A stretch of DNA of 8,035 nt from an uncultured Oscillibacter sp. (GTDB lineage Bacteria; Bacillota; Clostridia; Oscillospirales; Oscillospiraceae). Each line of letters starts with the position of its first letter. Positions within the stretch are counted from its first letter, which is position 1. The position numbers were made by a program, and so were the translations under genes. The stretch spans positions 1 to 8,035 of the forward strand of contig CAMNAE010000062.1 in NCBI GenBank assembly GCA_946530565.1, given 5' to 3'. The notes beneath the pieces are model-generated. The model had not been told where the DNA came from and did not search any database. It worked only from the letters and a program-made list of their open reading frames with translations. Shown one piece after another: positions 1-6,843 of this stretch.

Positions 1-1677
1 TGGGATTACGAAGACATTACCAAACCGCAGATCATGGTGGAGAGCGTCTACGGCGACTCTCATCCCGGCAGCTATCATCTCAACCAGATGACTGAGCAGG
101 CGATCTACGGCGTGTACGAAAAGGGCGGCAAGCCCGCAAGATATTACGCGACCGATGTCTGCGACGGATGCACGCAGGGCGGCGACGGCATGAACTATGT
201 GCTGCTCTCCCGCGAGGCGATCGCCAATATGGTCGAGGTCCACGGCTCTGCCGTACAGTGGGACGGCATGATCCTCGCATCGAGCTGCGATAAGTCCATC
301 CCCGGCCACCTCAAGGCTGCCGCCCGTCTCAATATCCCCACGATCTTTATGCCCGGCGGCTCCATGCGTCCCGGCCCGAACATGACGACCTCGATCGTCG
401 CGGGCGATATCTCTCTGCGGCAAAAGCGCGACGGCGCGATCACCGAGCAGGAGGTCAAGGATTATAAGCTGACCGGCTGCCCGAGTGTCGGCGCCTGCAC
501 CTTCCTTGGCACCGCGTCTACCATGCAGTGCGTAGCTGAGGCGCTTGGCCTGACCCTGCCCGGTGCTGCGCTCGTGCCCGCCACGATGCGCGATATCCTC
601 CAGTACAGCCGTGAGGCCGGCCGCAAGATCGTTGAGCTTGCCGAGAAGAACATCACCCCCGACAAGATCCTCACCGAGGCGGCGTTCCGCAACGCGATCA
701 TCGTCCACAGCGCGATCGGCGGTTCGACCAACGCGACGCTGCACATCCCGTCTCTTGCCCGCGAGCTCGGCTATGAGCTCCCGATCGAGCTCTTCGACGA
801 GATCAACCACAAGACCCCGCATCTCGGCAACATCTATCCCTCCGGCCAGCACCTCACCGAGTCCTTCTGGTTCGCAGGCGGTGTGCCCATGGTTCAGTGG
901 ATGCTCCGCGATATGCTCGATCTCGACGTTCTGACCGTCACCGGCAAGACCCTGGGTGAGAACCTCGAGGATCTGCAGAAGGACAACTGGTTCAACCGCA
1001 ACCTCGGCTATCTCAATAACTACGGCCTCACGCGCGATCAGGTCATCATCCCGGTCGAGAAGGCCACCGAGATCGGCTCTGTCGCGATCCTCAAAGGCAA
1101 CATCGCGCCCGAGGGCTCCGTCGTCAAGTACTCCGCTTGCGCCGAGAATCAGCGCGAGGTCGTCAATGCCGTCGCCCGCGTCTTCAACAGCGAGGAAGAG
1201 GCCTATGACGCCGTCGTCAAGCACGAGATCAACCCCAATGAGGTCATCATCATCCGCTTCGAGGGCCCGCGCGGCTGCGGCATGCCCGAGATGGTCGCGA
1301 CGACCGAGGCGATCGTCTGCGACGACACGATCAACGGCAACGTCGCGCTGATCACCGACGGCCGCTTCTCCGGCGCCACCCGCGGCGCTGCGATCGGCCA
1401 TGTGAGCCCCGAGGCCGCTGCCGGCGGCCCGATCGCCTTTGTCGAAGAGGGCGACCTGATCTCCTACAGCGTCTCCAGGCGCACGATCGACCTGACCGGC
1501 ATCCACGGCAAGCCCTGCACGCCTGAGGAGGCCGCCGCCGTGCTCAAGGAGCGCTCTGCGGCCGGCTTTACGACCCGTGCCGAGAAGGAGGCCGCCGAGG
1601 GCCATCCGCGCAAGGGTTTCTACAAGCTCTACAGCAACAACGCTGCCTCCGCGATGAAGGGCGCCGGCCTCGAATGA
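1..1677 (+). CDS. IlvD/Edd-family dehydratase, probable sugar-acid (aldonate) dehydratase; 5' end outside the window
   Basis: An iron-sulfur dehydratase that would remove water from a 2,3-dihydroxy acid to give a 2-keto-3-deoxy acid in the cytoplasm. The frame is open from base 1. The first ATG (34) has no ribosome binding site, and family homology begins before it, so the start lies upstream. Residues counted from that ATG: CDGCTQG (43-49), SCDK (84-87), GACTFLGTASTM (153-164), GGSTN (229-233), GNIAPEGSVVK (355-365), GPRGCGMPEM (411-420) and DGRFSG (442-447), whose serine is the expected catalytic base. The C-terminus ends in the usual SA-x-KGA form. The segment where IlvD carries its first cluster cysteine reads SHPGSYHL, without cysteine; C43 in the CDG motif is instead like Edd and the xylonate dehydratase YjhG. 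The next gene encodes a pyruvate-type aldolase, which favours sugar-acid catabolism over valine/isoleucine synthesis. The family call is secure and the substrate unknown. Codons are strongly biased to C-ending forms. Confidence 0.93.
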   Translation, partial: WDYEDITKPQIMVESVYGDSHPGSYHLNQMTEQAIYGVYEKGGKPARYYATDVCDGCTQGGDGMNYVLLSREAIANMVEVHGSAVQWDGMILASSCDKSIPGHLKAAARLNIPTIFMPGGSMRPGPNMTTSIVAGDISLRQKRDGAITEQEVKDYKLTGCPSVGACTFLGTASTMQCVAEALGLTLPGAALVPATMRDILQYSREAGRKIVELAEKNITPDKILTEAAFRNAIIVHSAIGGSTNATLHIPSLARELGYELPIELFDEINHKTPHLGNIYPSGQHLTESFWFAGGVPMVQWMLRDMLDLDVLTVTGKTLGENLEDLQKDNWFNRNLGYLNNYGLTRDQVIIPVEKATEIGSVAILKGNIAPEGSVVKYSACAENQREVVNAVARVFNSEEEAYDAVVKHEINPNEVIIIRFEGPRGCGMPEMVATTEAIVCDDTINGNVALITDGRFSGATRGAAIGHVSPEAAAGGPIAFVEEGDLISYSVSRRTIDLTGIHGKPCTPEEAAAVLKERSAAGFTTRAEKEAAEGHPRKGFYKLYSNNAASAMKGAGLE

Positions 1678-1693
1678 TCATTGTTTGATCCCA

Positions 1694-1723
1694 TCCTCTT
1701 CCGGAGCACGCTCCGGAAGAGGA
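1694..1723 (+). terminator. Perfect 13-bp hairpin between dehydratase and aldolase genes; weak terminator, attenuator or mRNA stability element
   Basis: Bases 1694-1706 are exactly complementary to 1711-1723, with a four-base CACG loop. It begins 16 bases after the dehydratase stop. The bases that follow (AATCTTTCAG) are only mildly T-rich, so full termination is doubtful. Partial read-through into the aldolase, or protection of the dehydratase mRNA 3' end, is plausible. The structure is seen; the role is inferred. Confidence 0.6.
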
Positions 1724-1751
1724 ATCTTTCAGTAAAGAAGGAACACTGTCT

Positions 1752-2645
1752 ATGAAAGCAGCATTTTTAACTCCGGCGATCACACTGTTCAATACCGACG
1801 GGACACTGGACTTTGTGAGCCAGGAAAAGCTCTACAACAACCTGATCGAAAACGGTGTCGACGGCATTCTTGTCGAGGGCAGCTCCTCCGAATTCTTTGC
1901 CATGGAGATGGACCAGCGCCGTGACGCCGCGAAGTTCGCGATCGACACGATCAATCACCGTGTCAAGCTGATCGTCGGCACGAGCAATATGGTCGCCGAT
2001 GAGATCATCGAGTTTTCGAACTTCGTGCTCGACGCCGGTGCCGACGCGGTTATGATCCTGCCGCCGTATTATTTCCACTTCGGCGCCGAGGCTCTTCTGC
2101 AGTACTATGACCGGCTCGCAAATGAGATCCACGGGCCGATCTATATTTACAATTTCCCCGACAACACGGGCTATACGATCGATCCGAAGACGGTGCTGCA
2201 GCTTGCGCGCATGCATCCGAACATCGTCGGCCTGAAGGACACGACGGTCGATATGGCGCACACCCGCGAGCTCATCAAGGTCGTGAAGTCTCAGGTCCCG
2301 ACCTTTGAGATCTATTCCGGCTTCGACGACAACTTCGCTCATAACGTGCTTGCCGGCGGCGACGGCTGCATCGCGGCGCTGAGCAACCTCGTGCCCGAGA
2401 TCACTTCTGCCTGGGTTAAAGCCTTTAAAGAGAACGACCTTGCGGGCATCGCAAAGGGACAGATGGTCATCGACCGCCTCATGAACATCTATGCGATCCG
2501 CTCTCCGTTCCTGACCGTGCTCAAGGAAGCACTGCGCCTGCGCGGCGTCATCTCCTGCAGTCACTGCACGTTCCCGATCCCGAACGCGACCGTTGAGGAT
2601 GACGCAAAGATCCTCGAGCTCCTCGCCTCAGAGGGCATCCGCTGA
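1752..2645 (+). CDS. DapA/N-acetylneuraminate lyase-family aldolase, probable 2-keto-3-deoxy-aldonate aldolase
   Basis: A class I (Schiff-base) aldolase that would cleave a 2-keto-3-deoxy sugar acid to pyruvate and an aldehyde, acting after the dehydratase upstream. The 297 residues match the usual family length of 290-300 and one TIM barrel. The pyruvate-binding loop is GSSSE (43-47) where GTTGE or GSTGE is common; YNFPDNTG (133-140) contributes catalytic Tyr133; GLKDTT (160-165) carries Schiff-base Lys162; GGDGCIAALSNLVPE (202-216) is the conserved late barrel motif. The ATG has an AAGAAGGA site (1735-1742) nine bases ahead. True dihydrodipicolinate synthase is possible, but the adjacent dehydratase and the absence of lysine genes in view argue for sugar-acid breakdown, the arrangement known for E. 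coli yjhG/yjhH. A CSHC motif (269-272) near the C-terminus, where the family usually ends a helix before a Pro-rich turn, is unusual. The family is certain and the substrate is not. Confidence 0.9.
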   Translation: MKAAFLTPAITLFNTDGTLDFVSQEKLYNNLIENGVDGILVEGSSSEFFAMEMDQRRDAAKFAIDTINHRVKLIVGTSNMVADEIIEFSNFVLDAGADAVMILPPYYFHFGAEALLQYYDRLANEIHGPIYIYNFPDNTGYTIDPKTVLQLARMHPNIVGLKDTTVDMAHTRELIKVVKSQVPTFEIYSGFDDNFAHNVLAGGDGCIAALSNLVPEITSAWVKAFKENDLAGIAKGQMVIDRLMNIYAIRSPFLTVLKEALRLRGVISCSHCTFPIPNATVEDDAKILELLASEGIR

Positions 2646-2666
2646 TCCATTGATCGATCACACAGT

Positions 2667-2699
2667 AAAAGCCGCGGCATGAGCGCCGCGGCTTTTTTT
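2667..2699. terminator. Bidirectional intrinsic terminator between convergent operons
   Basis: GCCGCGGC (2671-2678) pairs with GCCGCGGC (2685-2692) around a six-base loop. The stem is flanked by AAAA on the left and seven T on the right, so it forms a GC-rich hairpin with a U-tract on either strand. It sits between the stop codons of the plus-strand aldolase (2645) and the minus-strand MTHFR fusion (2708) and can end both transcripts. Confidence 0.93.
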
Positions 2700-2707
2700 A
2701 ATGCCCA

Positions 2708-4480
2708 TTATAATTGAAAATCCCGGATCCCCCGAATGATCCGCCCCATGAGCTCCGTGCGCTGGAAGGGGGTCATCAGGTAGAAGCCGTCGACAAACGG
2801 CGCGATCGTGCGGGCGATCTCCAGCGAGATCTCCTCGGCCAGCGCTTCGCCCTCATCACGGTTTTTGCCGGCGTAACGGTCGATCAGAGTCTGGTCCAGC
2901 TTGATGCCGGCGACCTCGTTGTTCAAAAAGCAGGCGTTGCGGTAGCTGATGACAGGGAAGATGCCGCCGAGTATCTTTCCCTTCAACACTTCCCGGGCAT
3001 GCTGCAGGTTCGTCGCCGCCTCTTTGGTGAGCACCGGCTGCGTCAGGAAGCCGCTGACGCCGCAGTCCTCTTTTTCCTGCGCGATCCTGAGCTGCATCTC
3101 GAAATTGACCGCATTGACGTTCAGTGCGCCGAAGATCCTGAACGGGGTCGTGAATGTGGACTCGTTCAGATCCTTCACAAAAGCGGCAAGCCTGCGGGAG
3201 TTGAAGTTGAAGACAGCCTTGACCGCGTTTCGGCTCTCGACCGGAAGCGGGTCTCCCGTGACGAGCAGTACATTATGAACGCCCTCCATCGAAAGCCCGA
3301 GCAGCAGGGCCTTCGTCGCGTTCAGATTCCGGTCGCGGCAGGTGAGGTGGGGCAAAGGAGAGACGTCGAGCTCACGCCGGATCTTGCAGGAAAGAATACT
3401 GCTGTCCGCCCGCGGTCTGCCGATCGGACAGTCCGCGATCGTTACGGCGTCGACACCGGCATCCTTCAGCGCGCGAACGCCCTCCAGAAACGGCGCGACA
3501 TTGTCGTCTGCGGGCGGATCCATCTCGACCGCGATCACCTTTTTGCCGCTTTGGAGCTTTTCCCACAGAAGGTTCGGCTCCTTCTGCCGGTCCGGGGCGG
3601 GGCGGACAATCCGCTCTGACGCGGTCTCGGTTTCCAGAACACGCTTTGTCAGCGCGGCTGTTTCTTCGATATGGGCGGGCGTTGTTCCGCAGCAGCCGCC
3701 GAGGATCTGCACACCTGCCTGCCGCAGCCGGAGCATTCTTGCTGCAAAATACAGCGGTTCTCCGGAAAAGACCATCCGTCTGCCGATCACCGTCGGATAG
3801 CCGGCATTCGGCATGACCGATACGGGCTTGCTGATCTTCGGAAGAAGCGGCAGAATGAATTCCTGCAGATGCGTGGGGCCGGACATGCAGTTGACGCCGA
3901 CCGCGTCTACGGTTTCAAGCGCGGCGGTCTCGAGCAGCTGCTGTTCGCCGGAGAGTCCGGCCCGCGTGCGTCCGTCGGGTCCTACCGCATACGATACCAG
4001 AATAAACGCATCCGGAGCGATTGTCTTGAGCGCGGCGGAGTACTCGGCGACTCCCTCGATGCTTGTAAAGGTCTCGAGCAGAAAACATCGGATGCCCTTT
4101 TGCAGAAAGCGCGTCGAAAGCTCCAGATAGACCTCGGGTCTTGCCTGCGGAGTGGAGAGGGGGCCGAGGTCAGCAAAGATAAAGGCGTCCCTGTTTTGAA
4201 CGGCCTCCTGCGCGGCGAGCACAGCGGCGTCCGCGAGCGGCATGACCTCGCGCCCGGCGGCAAGACGCTCTGGAAGTGTAAAGGTGTTCAGCTTGATAGC
4301 CCTTGCACCGGCGTCAAGATAGGCCCTGTGGATTTTGACGATCGTCTCACGCTCGGTGAGCAGCGCATCCTCGCAGTTGAGCTCCGCGCGGCCCGGGAGC
4401 GAGGCGAAATACGTGCCCATGGCGCCGTCGAAGAGCAGAGTCTTTCCGTCTGTAAGCAGAGCGGAGATTTTCGTTTTCAT
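2708..4480 (-). CDS. yitJ: Bifunctional homocysteine S-methyltransferase / methylenetetrahydrofolate reductase (YitJ type)
   Basis: A two-domain cytoplasmic enzyme of one-carbon and methionine metabolism. Residues 1 to about 285 form a homocysteine methyltransferase barrel: it opens with LLFDGAMGT (15-23), and the zinc triad is C198 (GVNC) with C263 and C264 (GGCCGT). Residues from about 305 to 590 form a flavin-dependent MetF-like reductase that turns methylene-THF into methyl-THF: VEMDPP (318-323) holds the acid Glu319, CRDRN is at 381-385, and LVTGDP (406-411) carries the flavin-site aspartate. The 590 residues fit a YitJ-like fusion (about 600). It lacks folate- and cobalamin-binding modules, so the methyltransferase half must take methyl groups from another donor or from the MetH core. 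Its ATG overlaps the stop of the MetH core gene (ATGA), with GGGAGG at 4491-4496, so the two are translationally coupled. It is the last gene of the operon and ends at a strong terminator. Confidence 0.94.
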   Translation of the reverse strand: MKTKISALLTDGKTLLFDGAMGTYFASLPGRAELNCEDALLTERETIVKIHRAYLDAGARAIKLNTFTLPERLAAGREVMPLADAAVLAAQEAVQNRDAFIFADLGPLSTPQARPEVYLELSTRFLQKGIRCFLLETFTSIEGVAEYSAALKTIAPDAFILVSYAVGPDGRTRAGLSGEQQLLETAALETVDAVGVNCMSGPTHLQEFILPLLPKISKPVSVMPNAGYPTVIGRRMVFSGEPLYFAARMLRLRQAGVQILGGCCGTTPAHIEETAALTKRVLETETASERIVRPAPDRQKEPNLLWEKLQSGKKVIAVEMDPPADDNVAPFLEGVRALKDAGVDAVTIADCPIGRPRADSSILSCKIRRELDVSPLPHLTCRDRNLNATKALLLGLSMEGVHNVLLVTGDPLPVESRNAVKAVFNFNSRRLAAFVKDLNESTFTTPFRIFGALNVNAVNFEMQLRIAQEKEDCGVSGFLTQPVLTKEAATNLQHAREVLKGKILGGIFPVISYRNACFLNNEVAGIKLDQTLIDRYAGKNRDEGEALAEEISLEIARTIAPFVDGFYLMTPFQRTELMGRIIRGIRDFQL

Positions 4481-6843
4481 ACACCAAACACCTCCCGGGC
4501 GATCTCAACCGAGACACGCGCGTCTCTGGCATAGCGTGCGCCGATCTCGGCGGCGTATTCCGGCGTTACGACCGCGCCGCCGACAAAGACGGTCGGCGGA
4601 TCCGGCAGGGAGAGGAGCCTTCTTGTCGTCTCCTCCATAGCAGGCAGCGTTGTCGTCATGAGCGCTGAGAGACCGACAAGACGCAGCGCATGTTCCTGCA
4701 CGAAATCGACGATCCGCTCAGGCGGTACGTCGCGGCCAAGGTCATAGACGCGGTAGCCGTAGTTTTCGAGTACGGTCTTCACGATGTTCTTGCCGATGTC
4801 GTGGACATCGCCCTGAACGGTCGCGACGGCGAGAGAGCCGCGAATCGTCATCTCGCTACCGCTGTTCGCCATTTTATTCTTAATGACCTCAAAAACAGAC
4901 TGCGCTGCTCCGGCCGCACTCAATAGCTGCGGGAGAAACACCCTTCCGGCCTCGTAGTCGGCGCCGACCCTGTCAAGCGCAGGGATGAGCTCTTTTTCGA
5001 CCAGTGCCAGCTCTGTCATCTCATCAAGTTTTCTTTTGGCGATTTCCGCTGCCTCCTGCGCAAGGCCGCGGCAGATCGCGTCCTGCAGATCGGGAGCCTT
5101 CGGCATATTGGCTGCCGGAGCAGTCGGCGCTGCTGTTTCAAGCTGCGTCTCACGCGCGATATAGGCCCGGCACTCCCGGTCCTCGCCCGAGAGCAGACGA
5201 AAGGCGGCGACGGTATCCATCATCTCACGCTGATTGGGATTGATGATCGGCAGCGTCAATCCGACCTGCATCGCCTGCGTGAGAAACGTTCTCGTGACAA
5301 GCGTGCGGTTGGGGAGTCCGAACGAGATGTTTGAGACGCCGAGCACGACCTGCAGCCCGAGCTCATCATGGACGCGGCGGACAGCCTCCAGTGTCTCGCG
5401 TGCCTGCTCCTGCTGAGCGGAGACCGTTAGCGTCAGGCAGTCGATCCAGAGATCCTCCCGCGGGATCCCATAGGACAGGGCGGCATCCAGAATGCGTTTC
5501 GCGATGGCAAACCGTTCGTCTGCCGTCTGCGGGATGCCGTTTTGATCGAGCGTGAGCCCGACCACGGCCGCCCCGTACTTTTTGACGATCGGCAGGATCC
5601 GGTCGAGCACCTCGCGCTTGCCGTTTACGGAGTTGACCGCCGCCTTGCCGTTGTAGACGCGAAGGGCCGCCTCCAGCGCTTCCGCGTTGGAGGAATCGAG
5701 CTGCAGGGGAAGGGCGACCGCGCTTTGGATCTTTTTGACGACCGCCGGGAGCATCGCCGCCTCGTCGATCCCGGGATAACCGACATTCACATCGAGGAGA
5801 TCTGCGCCGGCGTCCTCCTGTGCGACCGCGACATCTAGGATATAGTCGAGATCGTTTTCTCTCAGCGCCTGCTGCAGACGCTTTTTTCCGGTTGGATTGA
5901 CACGCTCACCTATTACTCTGATACCTGTAATGGAAACAGGCTTTACAGGCGTACACACGAAACTCTCGCGTTTATATGGCGTTGATCCGGCTTGTTCCTT
6001 CTGGAGCGCTGCCTTCAGGATGCGGATATACTCGGGATCCGTGCCGCAGCAGCCGCCGAAGATGCGAACGCCTGCGCCGCGCAGCGGCGCGAGTGCGGCG
6101 GCGAAGTCCTCGGGACCCATATCGTAGTGCCCGTCGACCGGGTCAGGAAGGCCCGCATTGGGCTTGGCGATGACCGGGAGGCGGGTGGAGGCGCAGAGCT
6201 CTTTTAAAAGCGGGCTGAGCCGGTCAGGCCCGAGCGAGCAGTTGAGACCGATCGCGTCAGCGCCGAGTCCCTCAAGCGTGCGTGCCATCGAGGCGACCGT
6301 GCAGCCGGTAAATGTGCGGCCGCTCTCGTCAAAGCTCATCGTCACAAACACAGGCAGTCCGGAATGTTCCTTCACCGCGAGCAGGGCAGCTTTCGCCTCG
6401 TAAAGGTCGGTCATCGTTTCGATCACGGCAAGATCGGCGCCAGCCGCTTCGCCGGCTTCAGCCATCTCAGCAAAGAGATCGCAGGCTTCTTCAAAGGTGA
6501 GTGTGCCCATCGGCTCCAGCAGCTCGCCGAGCGGGCCGATGTCGAGCGCGACCTGCGCGCGGCCGTCGGCAGCGTCTTTCGCAAGGCGGATCGCCGTGTG
6601 AATGATCTCGGAGACGCTTTTGCCGCTTTTTTTCATCTTGAGTGCGTTTGCGCCGAAGGTGTTTGCGTAGATCACCTGAGATCCTGCGTCGATATATGCG
6701 CGGTAAATGCTTTTGAGCAGCTCAGGGTCTGAGAAGTTCAAAAGCTCGGGAAGCCCGCCGGGCTTTAAGCCCCGCTGCTGCAAAACCGTGCCCATGGCGC
6801 CGTCGAGAAGCAGGAAGTCGTGTCCTTTCAGATCAATCGCCAC
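4477..6843 (-). CDS. metH: Cobalamin-dependent methionine synthase core (MetH without reactivation domain)
   Basis: Transfers a methyl group from methyl-THF through cobalamin to homocysteine, giving methionine, in the cytoplasm. Domains in order: homocysteine/zinc barrel (about 1-285; LLLDGAMGT at 11-19, zinc ligands C202, C265, C266); pterin/methyl-THF barrel (about 305-560; IGERVNPTGKKRL from 311, DVNVG 351-355, NSVNG 404-408, GVSNISFGLPNR 502-513); an Ala/Pro-rich linker near 571-583; a helical cap (about 585-670); and a B12-binding Rossmann domain (about 672-788) with DVHDIG (679-684), where His681 is the lower cobalt ligand, plus SALMT (726-730) and VGGAVV (754-759). At 788 residues it is far shorter than E. 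coli MetH (about 1,227) because the C-terminal reactivation domain is absent; the gene just upstream supplies it. The start codon is GTG, eight bases downstream of a GGGAGGG site and overlapping the end of that upstream gene by 11 bases. The function call is very secure. Confidence 0.96.
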   Translation of the reverse strand: MAIDLKGHDFLLLDGAMGTVLQQRGLKPGGLPELLNFSDPELLKSIYRAYIDAGSQVIYANTFGANALKMKKSGKSVSEIIHTAIRLAKDAADGRAQVALDIGPLGELLEPMGTLTFEEACDLFAEMAEAGEAAGADLAVIETMTDLYEAKAALLAVKEHSGLPVFVTMSFDESGRTFTGCTVASMARTLEGLGADAIGLNCSLGPDRLSPLLKELCASTRLPVIAKPNAGLPDPVDGHYDMGPEDFAAALAPLRGAGVRIFGGCCGTDPEYIRILKAALQKEQAGSTPYKRESFVCTPVKPVSITGIRVIGERVNPTGKKRLQQALRENDLDYILDVAVAQEDAGADLLDVNVGYPGIDEAAMLPAVVKKIQSAVALPLQLDSSNAEALEAALRVYNGKAAVNSVNGKREVLDRILPIVKKYGAAVVGLTLDQNGIPQTADERFAIAKRILDAALSYGIPREDLWIDCLTLTVSAQQEQARETLEAVRRVHDELGLQVVLGVSNISFGLPNRTLVTRTFLTQAMQVGLTLPIINPNQREMMDTVAAFRLLSGEDRECRAYIARETQLETAAPTAPAANMPKAPDLQDAICRGLAQEAAEIAKRKLDEMTELALVEKELIPALDRVGADYEAGRVFLPQLLSAAGAAQSVFEVIKNKMANSGSEMTIRGSLAVATVQGDVHDIGKNIVKTVLENYGYRVYDLGRDVPPERIVDFVQEHALRLVGLSALMTTTLPAMEETTRRLLSLPDPPTVFVGGAVVTPEYAAEIGARYARDARVSVEIAREVFGV

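Noticed and set aside
34..36. ATG at 34 as the true start of the dehydratase
   Set aside because: No ribosome binding site precedes it, the frame is open to the window edge, and the conserved N-terminal family segment already runs through the upstream residues.
563..1351. Ser/Arg/Pro-rich plus-strand frames within the dehydratase
   Set aside because: They are shifted readings of C-ending codons; the resulting low-complexity Arg/Ser strings are typical of shadows in GC-rich genes.
1767..2564. A 265-codon open frame on the minus strand opposite the aldolase gene
   Set aside because: It is the complement of a GC-rich gene with clear catalytic motifs on the plus strand; its translation is rich in Asp, Arg and His with no recognisable domain and no ribosome binding site.
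2651..2660. Ten-base palindrome TGATCGATCA as an operator
   Set aside because: It lies after a stop codon and directly before a terminator, where an operator would have nothing to control; GATC-rich palindromes of this size arise readily by chance.
2714..4534. Long plus-strand open frames (about 300 codons each, 2714-3619 and 3671-4534) opposite the MTHFR fusion
   Set aside because: They mirror the codon pattern of the minus-strand gene, show low-complexity Arg/Asp/Gly-rich translations and match no family I know.
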